The notes below the pieces were generated by a model that was not told the DNA's origin, ran no database searches, and saw only the letters and a program-made list of their open reading frames with translations. This document shows positions 17,788 to 25,713 of a stretch of DNA of 64,000 nt, one piece after another. Origin of the DNA: Litorimonas sp964610115. Its GTDB lineage: Bacteria; Pseudomonadota; Alphaproteobacteria; Caulobacterales; Maricaulaceae. A program made the translations under genes and the position numbers. Each line of letters starts with the position of its first letter. Position 1 is the stretch's first letter. The stretch spans positions 26,352 to 90,351 of the forward strand of contig CAZSUW010000002.1 in the NCBI GenBank assembly GCA_964610115.1. Direction: 5' to 3'.

Positions 17788-18144
17788 CTACGGAGAGACC
17801 AAAGCTTTCTGTAAACAGGCCACGATCTGCCGAGGATCTATTGGCGGCAGTAAGAGTTCGACCCGTCCGCGATCAAAACTATCTGTCGAATCAAAACCAT
17901 GACGATTACCAGCAAGAAGGATCAATCTTGGACTATCCGCACGGTTTAAGAGGAGATCAATATCGCGATAAAGGTTTTCTGTATCCGTCTCTAGATCGAT
18001 AATGATCGTCTGGTCTTCGCCGCACTTTATACCTGATAGTCGCCCGCGTTTTGGTTCTGCTTCAATCCCATGCGCCCCAATCAAGGTCACAAGAGAGTCG
18101 CTCAAGGCCAAGTCCGTAGAACAGATGTAGACGGGTGCGGCCAT
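17788..18144 (-). CDS. Single-domain receiver-like protein, FixT candidate
   Basis: A 118-residue protein with the alternating strand/helix pattern of a response-regulator receiver: VYICSTD at strand 1, IIIDLETD at strand 3, LILLAGN at strand 4 and a terminal helix IVACLQKALV. Asp50 occupies the usual phospho-acceptor place. The acidic pair at the end of strand 1 is mostly lost (CSTD), and the conserved Lys near strand 5 is replaced (LLLPPIDP). Cys8, Cys41 and Cys110 are present. It lies between fixJ and fixK and has its own FNR/FixK box. In Caulobacter a FixK-dependent single-domain receiver, FixT, inhibits FixL and binds an Fe-S cluster. The same circuit position makes this a strong FixT candidate, although sequence identity cannot be judged here. 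Confidence 0.7.
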   Translation of the reverse strand: MAAPVYICSTDLALSDSLVTLIGAHGIEAEPKRGRLSGIKCGEDQTIIIDLETDTENLYRDIDLLLNRADSPRLILLAGNRHGFDSTDSFDRGRVELLLPPIDPRQIVACLQKALVSP

Positions 18145-18197
18145 GCGGCCTCCATACAGGGTGTAGGTCTGGCCTATATACGCGGCGTGGGGCGGAA

Positions 18198-18211
18198 TTG
18201 ATCGCCGTCAA
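18198..18211. promoter_or_regulatory. FNR/FixK box of the fixT candidate
   Basis: TTGAT-CGCC-GTCAA matches TTGAT-N4-ATCAA at 9 of 10 positions, 53 bp upstream of the receiver-like gene and just past the end of fixJ. It would place a feedback gene under FixK within the fix row. Confidence 0.75.
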
Positions 18212-18238
18212 CGAAGGCAATAGTTTTGCGAACGGTTT

Positions 18239-18829
18239 TTAATCTAGCAAAAGAAGACGCACGAGCTGCGTGGTAGATCGAATGTTCAACTTAGAGAGAA
18301 TATGGGCGCGATGGGTTTCAACAGTCCGCACTGAAATATCGAGCAGCCGAGCGACATCCTTATTGGATTTTCCTTCTGCTAAGAGATGGGCCACTTCAGT
18401 TTCCCGGACTGTAAGAGTCTTCAGAGCCCGTTCCGCCGCCATACGCTCTGATTGTCGCTCCAAATAGCTCCGGCGATCGGACAAAACCCGCCCAAGGGCC
18501 GCCAATAGCTCTGTTGCTTCAAACGGCTTTTCTATGAAATCTTGCGCGCCGCTTTTCATCGCTTCGACAGCCATGCCAACATCCGCATGACCACTCATCA
18601 TTATGATAGGCAAATCGACGCCCGAAGCGCGCGCGGCCTGAAGACAGTCTACACCGTTCTGACCCGGCATTTTCACATCCATCAGAACCACATCCACGCC
18701 CGATAGATTAGCCGCCAGAAACGCTTCACCGGACGGGTGGGATTGCGTGGAAAATCCATGCGTATCCAACAAAAACTCTAATGAGTCGCGGACAGCGACA
18801 TCATCATCGACGATTGCGATCAAGGTCAT
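18239..18829 (-). CDS. fixJ: Response regulator FixJ
   Basis: A 196-residue NarL/FixJ-type regulator. The receiver domain shows the acidic triad start VDDD (residues 7-10), the phospho-acceptor Asp51 in LMDVKMPG, SGH on strand 4 and the Lys in IEKPF. A LuxR-type helix-turn-helix follows (LTVRETEVAHLLAEG...VRTVETHRAHILSKL). It overlaps the fixL stop by one base (TGATG), as in other fixLJ operons. It should activate fixK when FixL is deoxygenated. Confidence 0.93.
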   Translation of the reverse strand: MTLIAIVDDDVAVRDSLEFLLDTHGFSTQSHPSGEAFLAANLSGVDVVLMDVKMPGQNGVDCLQAARASGVDLPIIMMSGHADVGMAVEAMKSGAQDFIEKPFEATELLAALGRVLSDRRSYLERQSERMAAERALKTLTVRETEVAHLLAEGKSNKDVARLLDISVRTVETHRAHILSKLNIRSTTQLVRLLLLD

Positions 18830-19974
18830 CAGGACGTCCCGGCCCCTTCACTTTGCGATCTATCACCGACTGGGAGAATGATATGAAACACAGTCCCTTT
18901 TGGGGAGTTGGCTCTCGCTTCTATGCGACCACCATGGGCCTCTACAATAGACCGGCAGATAGCCAGACCAATACCCATGCCGTCGGCCTTTGAACTATGC
19001 TGTGGCGTAAACAAATTTTCCATTACATCAGGGGCAATACCTGTTCCCGTATCGGCAACACTAAAATGCATCGCGTCTTCGATCTGAGAGCAAGCAAGCG
19101 TGATGTGACGCGCGCCCTCTATGTTCCGCAATGCATCGGCAGAATTTCGAAGCAAATTGACTAGCACCTGTTGAATTTGCACGGGGTCGCACACAAAAAG
19201 AGGCGTGTCTGGGGCAATATCTGTGTCCAATGTAATGTTGAGACCGCTCAGACTTGGGGAGACTAATCCAACAGCATCATCACAGATTTGACGAGGGTCA
19301 GCGAGCGAGGTCTGCCGTTCGCCCGTTTCTACAAATGTTCGCATCCGCGTCAGCACGCTTGCGGCACGACGGGTTTGCTCAGACGCCCGGTCCATCACCG
19401 TCAGCAGGCGCGCCATATCTGGATCATTATGACCTTCACGACGATCAATCATCGCCCGACCTGCTTCCATATAGTTGGACAAGGCTGCAAGAGGTTGGTT
19501 CAATTCATGCGCAATGGCCGCACCCATTTGATTCATGGCATCCAGGCGCGACAGACGAAAATGTGACTGTTGTAGATCATCCAGGCGCTTTCTCCGTGCA
19601 ACCTCATCCGTCAAATCACGAATAATCCCGACATAACCCCGAACCCCTTCGGATTGAAACGCACCGACGGAGAGATGGATGGGAAAGACTTTACCGGACT
19701 TATGCCGCGCCCTCACCTCACGTCCGATCCCAATGATATGCGGGACATCCGTTTTTTCATAGCGCTTGACGTAGAGATGGTGCTCTGACCGGAACGGGTC
19801 CGGCATAAGCATTTCAACACGCTCACCGATGACCTCGTCCTGCGAATACCCAAAAATAGTCTCGGCCGCTGGATTGAAAATTCGAATGCAGCTCTGCTCA
19901 TCCATGACCACAAGGCCATCAACAATCGTTTCCACGATTGAATCCAGAACACGTCTAAAATCAAATGCACTCAT
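18829..19974 (-). CDS. fixL: Oxygen-sensing histidine kinase FixL
   Basis: A 381-residue soluble kinase with PAS, HisKA (AHELNQPLAAL) and HATPase (GTGIAPDV, GIGLAICRSI) domains and no transmembrane segment. The haem pocket matches Bradyrhizobium FixL: the proximal His in RSEHHLY (His65, equivalent to His200), Arg71 (206), His79 (214), Ile80 (215), Arg85 in HIIGIGR (220) and Leu101 (236). Haem binding and oxygen inhibition of kinase activity are therefore expected. The start at 19974 is chosen because GGGAAG lies 7 nt before it; the ATG 15 nt further up has no ribosome site. It is downstream of hemA on the same strand. Confidence 0.93.
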   Translation of the reverse strand: MSAFDFRRVLDSIVETIVDGLVVMDEQSCIRIFNPAAETIFGYSQDEVIGERVEMLMPDPFRSEHHLYVKRYEKTDVPHIIGIGREVRARHKSGKVFPIHLSVGAFQSEGVRGYVGIIRDLTDEVARRKRLDDLQQSHFRLSRLDAMNQMGAAIAHELNQPLAALSNYMEAGRAMIDRREGHNDPDMARLLTVMDRASEQTRRAASVLTRMRTFVETGERQTSLADPRQICDDAVGLVSPSLSGLNITLDTDIAPDTPLFVCDPVQIQQVLVNLLRNSADALRNIEGARHITLACSQIEDAMHFSVADTGTGIAPDVMENLFTPQHSSKADGMGIGLAICRSIVEAHGGRIEARANSPKGTVFHIILPVGDRSQSEGAGTS

Positions 19975-19982
19975 ATTCGATC

Positions 19983-19998
19983 TTCCCATTGTCGGGAA
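19983..19998. promoter_or_regulatory. Small inverted repeat covering the fixL ribosome site
   Basis: TTCCC and GGGAA arms flank six bases and would pair the SD of fixL (GGGAAG on the coding strand) in a short hairpin. It is only 5 bp long and may be fortuitous. Confidence 0.25.
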
Positions 19999-20049
19999 TA
20001 GCCCATTTAGCGTGGCTGTGAAGTCGAAATAGATCTTGGCCTTTTTACC

Positions 20050-21309
20050 TTAGGCCGCGACGTATCGGCGCGGTAGAGCATGGTCATTCCAGACTTGGTT
20101 CAACGCGGCCATCAAATAATCCATCATTGCATCGCTATGAAAGGGGGATGGCGTGAAACGCAACCGCTCTGTCCCGCGCGGGACAGTCGGGAAATTAATC
20201 GGCTGAACGTAAAGACCAAAATCTTCAATAAGTGTGTCGCTAATTGCTTTGCACTTCACTGCATCCCCAACCATCAGCGGCACAATATGTGTCGGGCCGT
20301 CAATGAAGGGCAGCCCCGCCTGGCGAAATCGTGTCTTTAGCGCATTGGCACGCTCTTGATGGGTCCGTCTAACGTCATCTTTCATCTTAAGGTAACGGAC
20401 ACTTCGTAAAGCGCCAGCCGCCGTAGACGGGGGAATAGAGGTGGTAAAAATAAAGCCCGACGCCAAGGACCGGATCGCATCGATGATGACATTATCAGCG
20501 GCAACATAACCCCCAATCATGCCATAGGCTTTGGCCAGCGTACCTTGTAAGATAGTGACACGGTCCATGACGCCCAACTGCCCGCAAATGCCTGATCCTT
20601 GCGGCCCATACATGCCAACCGCATGGACCTCGTCACAGTAGGTCATGGCACCAAATTCGTCTGCCAGATCAAGGATCGCCTTAATCGGGGCAATATCGGC
20701 ATCCATGGAATAAACACTTTCAAACGCAATCAGTTTGGGTGCATCGGGATCGGCCGCCTCTAGCAATCGGCGCAAATCTGCGACGTCATTATGTCGGAAT
20801 ATACGCTTCTCTCCCTCGCCGAGCTTACAGGCGCGTTGAATGCCACTAATCATAGAGGCATGGTTCATTTCATCGGAAAAGATAATCAGACCGGGCAGGA
20901 TTTTACTCATTACCCCCAAGGCTGCCTCATTCGCGACATAGCCCGACGTCATCACGAGCGCACTATCTTTACCGTGCAGGCTCGCCAGTTCTTCTTCTAG
21001 CTTAACATGGTAATGGGTCGTCCCGGAAATATTCCGGGTCCCACCAGATCCTGTGCCCGTGGCCTCAACTGCCGCTGTCACCGCTTCGATCACACAGGGG
21101 TTTTGCCCTTGGCCGAGATAATCATTTGAACACCAGACAACGATCTCGCGCTCGTCGACACCGCCCGCAGCCCTCGTATCCGGCTTATACCAAGTCGCAT
21201 GCGGAAACGACCCACGCTTGCGCCGAATATCTTGAAAGACCCGATACCGGCCTTCGTCACGCACCGTTTTGACGGCGTTTTCGAACATGTCTGCGTAAGC
21301 AACCGGCAT
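20050..21309 (-). CDS. hemA: 5-aminolevulinate synthase
   Basis: PLP enzyme that condenses glycine and succinyl-CoA to 5-aminolevulinate, the first haem step of alphaproteobacteria. Motifs seen are CSNDYLGQGQNP near the start, the PLP-contacting CDEVHAVGMYG, and the Schiff-base Lys in LAKAYGMIGG. The start is placed at MPVAYADMFENAV (21309), with GGGGG 6 nt upstream; the frame stays open 31 codons further, but those codons are not typical of the family. The product is 419 residues. It lies 75 bp upstream of fixL on the same strand, so haem synthesis and haem-based sensing may be co-transcribed. Confidence 0.96.
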   Translation of the reverse strand: MPVAYADMFENAVKTVRDEGRYRVFQDIRRKRGSFPHATWYKPDTRAAGGVDEREIVVWCSNDYLGQGQNPCVIEAVTAAVEATGTGSGGTRNISGTTHYHVKLEEELASLHGKDSALVMTSGYVANEAALGVMSKILPGLIIFSDEMNHASMISGIQRACKLGEGEKRIFRHNDVADLRRLLEAADPDAPKLIAFESVYSMDADIAPIKAILDLADEFGAMTYCDEVHAVGMYGPQGSGICGQLGVMDRVTILQGTLAKAYGMIGGYVAADNVIIDAIRSLASGFIFTTSIPPSTAAGALRSVRYLKMKDDVRRTHQERANALKTRFRQAGLPFIDGPTHIVPLMVGDAVKCKAISDTLIEDFGLYVQPINFPTVPRGTERLRFTPSPFHSDAMMDYLMAALNQVWNDHALPRRYVAA

Positions 21310-21432
21310 GAAGCCCCCTTTTTCGATTAGGTCCAACCTAGCCACAGAATTGTAGTTAACTTTGCCCGACGTCAAAAATCTCGTCCTTAGGCACGTAAGC
21401 AATGATTGCGACTAGCCAGAAGGAGAATTCGT

Positions 21433-22368
21433 ATGCGCATCATGGATGAATGGTCAGCCTTTCAAAGCAAACAATACGGATCACATATTCAAACGTTCCG
21501 TCATTACTTGCGCGAAACCGGTCTTTTTGAAGACGACGCACTCGCTGCCCTTCTCGATCGTCATCCGACAGAACTCATTGATGTCTGCACCATGACGCAT
21601 CACCCGGATTTTCCGGATCGGCATAGCACTGTCGATTTTCGCGGCTGCTCTGGCGCCGACCTCATCACGCTCGCCAAAGAGGGGCGGCTTTGGATCAATG
21701 TGCGAGAGGCGATGTCACGCGATCCTGAGTATATGGCCGTGATGGACCGTACCTATGCCGAGCTCGCTGAAAATTCCGGCGACCACCGTATTAGGCATAA
21801 TTGTCGGGGCGGAATACTGATCTCCTCGCCAACGGCCAAAGTACCCTATCACTGCGATCCAACCGTCACTTTACTTTGGCATATTCGCGGCCAGAAACGT
21901 GTCTTCGTCTATCCAACAACGGAAACCTTCCGCCCTGAACACGCCTATGAAGCCATACTCTTGGGCGAAGAGGACCAAGACCTGCCGTATCAGCCCGAGT
22001 TTGAAAAAGAGGCGAAGGTCTTTGATTTAGAGCCGGGCACCTTAGTGTCCTGGCCGCATACCTCGCCTCACCGCGTTGAGAACCAGACGTTCTGCATTAG
22101 CATGGTGATGGAGTTCTCAACCTATGCCTCATCCAACCGCAATGCCTGCATGTATGTGAACGGCCTGATGCGGCGGCGATTGGGCCAAGGCCCCAGCTAT
22201 GAAGCGAGTCATTTAATTGAACGCGCCCTTAAAATTCCCGCTGGGCACGCCCTGCGTCGCCTTGGCGCGCATAAGGATTTCATCCGGCAAGACTGGGTAC
22301 GCTTCAAACTCGATGGCGAAACAGACGAGGCTTTGCGGGCCATTGAGCCCGTCCTGCGCGACTTCTGA
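21433..22368 (+). CDS. Cupin/JmjC-like Fe(II) oxygenase-family protein
   Basis: A 311-residue protein without signal peptide. A double-stranded beta-helix core is suggested by VPYHCDPTVTLLWHIRGQKRVFVYP and LEPGTLVSWPHTSPHRVEN. The HxD motif is His140-Cys-Asp142 and the distal His is His213, the usual iron facial triad of JmjC/cupin-8 oxygenases. AAGGAG is 8 nt before the ATG at 21433, which fixes the start; an upstream TTG at 21406 would add nine residues and is less likely. It is divergent from hemA. Proteins of this type with iron triads often hydroxylate proteins or small molecules; the substrate is unknown. Confidence 0.7.
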   Translation: MRIMDEWSAFQSKQYGSHIQTFRHYLRETGLFEDDALAALLDRHPTELIDVCTMTHHPDFPDRHSTVDFRGCSGADLITLAKEGRLWINVREAMSRDPEYMAVMDRTYAELAENSGDHRIRHNCRGGILISSPTAKVPYHCDPTVTLLWHIRGQKRVFVYPTTETFRPEHAYEAILLGEEDQDLPYQPEFEKEAKVFDLEPGTLVSWPHTSPHRVENQTFCISMVMEFSTYASSNRNACMYVNGLMRRRLGQGPSYEASHLIERALKIPAGHALRRLGAHKDFIRQDWVRFKLDGETDEALRAIEPVLRDF

Positions 22369-22497
22369 CTTGGGACAAGCGTTGAGGAAGACGTCGATCT
22401 AAACTCTGCGAAACGAATGTCCCGCCAAACTGACATAACCCTCCCCTGGAAAATTGCTGCAACAGCCGTCAGGGTTTTTTAGTCTGCGAAGAAAACC

Positions 22498-22517
22498 GCC
22501 GCCCGGGAGCGGCTTTT
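22498..22517 (+). terminator. Intrinsic terminator after the cupin gene
   Basis: GCCGC-CCGGGA-GCGGC followed by TTTT, between the convergent cupin and symporter genes. The stem is short but fully paired. Confidence 0.6.
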
Positions 22518-22540
22518 CCAGTCAGACTTATACCCTAGTC

Positions 22541-24349
22541 TTACTGCGTACGTGTCGTGCCCCCTTCGGTAGCAGGCATTGGCGCCATCCCGCCTTCTGC
22601 GGCGCCGTGTAAGCGACGAGTACCCGGGATACGAATGTCTTGCACGAGGTCTTGGATTTCCTGCGGCGGGGCTTTGGTCACGAAAGCCGTCACAACACCC
22701 ACTGCCGTTGACAACCACATAAAGACAAAACCAATGCCTTCCGGCGAGACGCCGAACCACCACGCACTTGGATCATCGTTGATGAACTTGAAGTAGTAAA
22801 TGTAACTCAACGTCGTTACCAGACCGACCAGCATAGCCGCTATCGCGCCTTCCCTATTCATTCGCTTCCAGAAAATACCCAAGAAGATCACAGGGAAGAG
22901 AGACGCTGCCGCCAGGCCGAAGGCAAAGGCCACGACTTCCGCCACATAGCCGGAGTCTTTGCCGACAATGCCGAGGATAGCGGCAGCAAGAACAGCACCG
23001 GATGCTGCGATACGGGCCCAGACGAGTTCCTCTTTATCGGTCATCTCCGGCTTAAATGTCCGACGCATGAGATCATGGCTCACGGCAGAGCTTATGACCA
23101 TCAGCAAACCGGCTGCCGTCGACAGAGCCGCAGCAAGACCCCCCGCAATAACCAAGCCGACCACCCAAGCGGGCAAGTTCGCAATTTGTGGATTAGCCAA
23201 GACAAATATATCGCGGTTTGGCACGACTTCATTTTCGATACCGTCCGGCGCATTTGGGCCGCGATATTGCATGATACCGTCACCGTTCTTGTCTTCGAAC
23301 TGAAGCAAGTCCGTTTTCTCCCAGCCCTTATACCATTCCGGCACGGGTTTGCCGCCAGCGGCCGTAATGGCGGCGGCTTCGGCGGCGTAGTCTGCGCCGT
23401 CAGCAATATAAGTCGCCTCGTTCACCGTATCGATGAAGTTATAGCGCGCAAAGGACCCAACGGCCGGAGCGACCGTATAGAGCAAAGCGATGAACAGTAG
23501 CGCCCAGCCGGCAGACTTCCGCGCCGCCCGCGCGCTACCGACAGTAAAGAAGCGAATAATGACGTGCGGCAGCCCCGCTGTGCCGAACATGAGTGCGGCT
23601 GTAATACAAAAGACATCCAGCTTCGATTTTGTCGTGCTGGTATATTCCGTGAAGCCAAGGTCTGTCACAACCGTGTTCAAGCGATCAAGCATGCCGATAT
23701 CTGAGCCCGCGACATTTCCCACAAAGCCCAGTTGCGGGATCGGATTGCCCGTAATTGTCAAGCTGATGAAAATGGCCGGAACTGTGTAGGCAAAGATCAA
23801 AACGACATATTGCGCGACCTGCGTATATGTGACGCCCTTCATCCCGCCCATGACGGCATAGAAAAAAACGATCAGCATACCGACCGTAATCCCGACATTG
23901 TAGGACACGCCAAGGAAGCCAGAAAAGGCGACCCCCACGCCTTTCATCTGCCCAGCAATATAGGTGAAGGACACGAAGAGCGCACAGACGACCGCGATGA
24001 TGCGGGCCATTTTGGAATAGTAGCGATCACCGACGAAATCCGGGACCGTGAACTTGCCGAATTCCCGCAGGAAGGGCGCAAGCAATAGCGCCAGCAATAC
24101 ATAGCCGCCTGTCCAACCCATCAAATAGACAGACCCGCCATAGCCTAGAAAGGCGATAAGGCCGGCCATAGAAATAAAGCTCGCGGCACTCATCCAGTCA
24201 GCGGCTGTGGCCATCCCGTTCACTGTCGGGTGTATATCATGACCAGCGACATAGAAGTCTTCTGTCGATCCGGCCTTGGCCCAAATGGCGATGCCAATAT
24301 AGAGCCCAAAGGTCAGAACGACCCAAAAAATCGTCCAGGGATCAACCAT
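22541..24349 (-). CDS. Sodium:solute symporter of the acetate/ActP type (VC_2705 family)
   Basis: A 602-residue inner-membrane symporter of the SSS family with about 13 hydrophobic helices. Typical segments are GMATAADWMSAASFISMAGLIAF near the N-terminus and GGLAAALSTAAGLLMVISSAVSHD in the middle. A long hydrophilic loop of about 60 residues (EWYKGWEKTDLLQFEDKNGDG...) is typical of the subfamily that pairs with a DUF4212 protein. Likely substrates are short carboxylates such as acetate. It follows the DUF4212 gene by 4 bp. Confidence 0.88.
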   Translation of the reverse strand: MVDPWTIFWVVLTFGLYIGIAIWAKAGSTEDFYVAGHDIHPTVNGMATAADWMSAASFISMAGLIAFLGYGGSVYLMGWTGGYVLLALLLAPFLREFGKFTVPDFVGDRYYSKMARIIAVVCALFVSFTYIAGQMKGVGVAFSGFLGVSYNVGITVGMLIVFFYAVMGGMKGVTYTQVAQYVVLIFAYTVPAIFISLTITGNPIPQLGFVGNVAGSDIGMLDRLNTVVTDLGFTEYTSTTKSKLDVFCITAALMFGTAGLPHVIIRFFTVGSARAARKSAGWALLFIALLYTVAPAVGSFARYNFIDTVNEATYIADGADYAAEAAAITAAGGKPVPEWYKGWEKTDLLQFEDKNGDGIMQYRGPNAPDGIENEVVPNRDIFVLANPQIANLPAWVVGLVIAGGLAAALSTAAGLLMVISSAVSHDLMRRTFKPEMTDKEELVWARIAASGAVLAAAILGIVGKDSGYVAEVVAFAFGLAAASLFPVIFLGIFWKRMNREGAIAAMLVGLVTTLSYIYYFKFINDDPSAWWFGVSPEGIGFVFMWLSTAVGVVTAFVTKAPPQEIQDLVQDIRIPGTRRLHGAAEGGMAPMPATEGGTTRTQ

Positions 24350-24353
24350 TCTT

Positions 24354-24617
24354 CTACCCTTTGATCCCGTATTTCTTTTCCAGCTTAGTCATCTGGATAC
24401 AGTAGACGATGATGAGCAAGAGGAAGACGTAGATCGATCCGTTCTGGGCAAACCAGAATCCGAGCGGCGCTTTGCCGATGGTAAAGGCGTCCAGCGCTTC
24501 GCGGAACAGAATGCCCGCCCCGTATGAAACCAGAAACCACACGAAAAGCAAACCGATCGTCAATCTGACGGTCGAACGCCAATAGGCCTTCTGGTTTTCA
24601 ATGGACGGTTCAGACAT
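24354..24617 (-). CDS. DUF4212 small membrane partner of the symporter
   Basis: An 87-residue protein with two transmembrane helices (about residues 17-38 and 53-75) and the closing YCIQMTKLEKKYG typical of DUF4212. In known genomes it is encoded directly before a VC_2705-type sodium symporter, as here with a 4-bp gap, and is taken as its small subunit. Confidence 0.9.
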   Translation of the reverse strand: MSEPSIENQKAYWRSTVRLTIGLLFVWFLVSYGAGILFREALDAFTIGKAPLGFWFAQNGSIYVFLLLIIVYCIQMTKLEKKYGIKG

Positions 24618-24734
24618 GTTTTCCCCTTTTTGTTTGATTATGAGCCTTTAATCTCAAGCCTTACAGTCTAGCGGGCTCCTCGTCATTTATTCCGTATGCA
24701 GGTGTGAGTGTCTCGCAAACGAAAGTCCAGTAGA

Positions 24735-24771
24735 CGTTCGTCACTATGCGTTCGTCACTATGCGTTCGTCA
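24735..24771. repeat. 14-bp tandem repeat, about 2.6 copies
   Basis: The unit CGTTCGTCACTATG occurs twice in full and a third time in its first nine bases. It lies in the 230-bp gap between the divergent DUF4212 and HupE genes, in which no other clear element was seen. It may be replication slippage or a multi-copy binding site. Confidence 0.7.
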
Positions 24772-24847
24772 TATTTAGCGACGCCGTCACTCGAAACCCG
24801 TCATCAACCCCCATGACAGCCCGTCCTGATCGACATAAAGGACGCGC

Positions 24848-25678
24848 ATGTTAGCTGCTCGAATCGCCGCTCAGAACTCATGGGTAACGAGAAATTGCCG
24901 CACCTTGACCACGGCTCTGATTGGCGGGCTCATTATTCTGTTGATCGCACTTTCGACCCCTGCCAATGCCCATCCGGAGGATGATTTCTGCGAAGGCGAA
25001 ATCTCGATCAATTTTGAGCTCTGTCAGCAACTCGCCCAACTTAACAGCGCAGACGGACCCCTAACGGTCCCGCTGACAGATGATGCCGGAAATATCCTCA
25101 CACCCTTGGAGGCGGCTGTTTATTTTGGCGAGATCGGCGTGCGCCATATCCTGCCAGGCGGGTTAGACCATATCCTGTTCGTCCTCGCCCTGTTCCTCGC
25201 GGCGAGAACACTGCGGAGCCTGATCTTGCAGATTTCTGTATTCACCGTGGCACACACGGTTACACTCGGAATGACAGCTGCGGGCGTACTCAATCCGCCC
25301 GCTTCAATCGTAGAACCATTGATCGCCCTATCCATCGCGGTCGTCGCTGTGGAAACGCTGTTCAAGTTTGAAAAACCGCGCTGGCGGCTTTTGATCATTT
25401 TCGGGTTTGGCTTATTCCACGGCATGGGCTTTGCCGGATTTATTAGTGAAATCGGCTTGCCGCCGGAGCAGTTCTGGCCATCCCTTATCGGCTTTAACAT
25501 TGGCGTTGAGATTGGTCAGCTCTCGGTCGTGCTGGCCGCCGTATTGCTGGCTATACCTGTGAAACGCTGGGTCCTTACAACAGACAACCTCTACCGGAGA
25601 GGAGTCGTCATTCCCGGATCATTGATTATTGCCGCGATCGGGTTTTGGTGGTTTTTGTCGCGCAGTTTGGGGCTTTAG
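24848..25678 (+). CDS. HupE/UreJ-family membrane protein
   Basis: A 276-residue protein with a signal sequence ending near ANAHP, a short periplasmic stretch with two cysteines (FCEGEISINFELC) and six hydrophobic helices. Family features are GGLDHILFVLALFL, FTVAHTVTLG and GFGLFHGMGFA with their conserved His residues. HupE-type proteins are linked to nickel or cobalt entry, but many paralogues have no known role. No hydrogenase or urease genes are nearby. Confidence 0.8.
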   Translation: MLAARIAAQNSWVTRNCRTLTTALIGGLIILLIALSTPANAHPEDDFCEGEISINFELCQQLAQLNSADGPLTVPLTDDAGNILTPLEAAVYFGEIGVRHILPGGLDHILFVLALFLAARTLRSLILQISVFTVAHTVTLGMTAAGVLNPPASIVEPLIALSIAVVAVETLFKFEKPRWRLLIIFGFGLFHGMGFAGFISEIGLPPEQFWPSLIGFNIGVEIGQLSVVLAAVLLAIPVKRWVLTTDNLYRRGVVIPGSLIIAAIGFWWFLSRSLGL

Positions 25679-25690
25679 GCCAAACCGCGC
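25660..25690. terminator. Hairpin between the convergent hupE-like and M3 peptidase genes
   Basis: GCGCAGTTTGG and CCAAACCGCGC pair at 10 of 11 positions around a 9-base loop that contains the hupE-like stop codon. There is no T-tract. The position between convergent genes suggests a bidirectional stop signal. Confidence 0.45.
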
Positions 25691-25713
25691 GACATACTGA
25701 TAGCGACGAGGCT

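Noticed and set aside
21362..21375. FNR-like site TTGCC-CGAC-GTCAA upstream of hemA
   Set aside because: Only 7 of 10 consensus positions match, with two mismatches in the first half site; not listed as a feature.
24848..25678. Hydrogenase or urease accessory locus
   Set aside because: HupE-like protein stands alone; no hydrogenase or urease genes are present.
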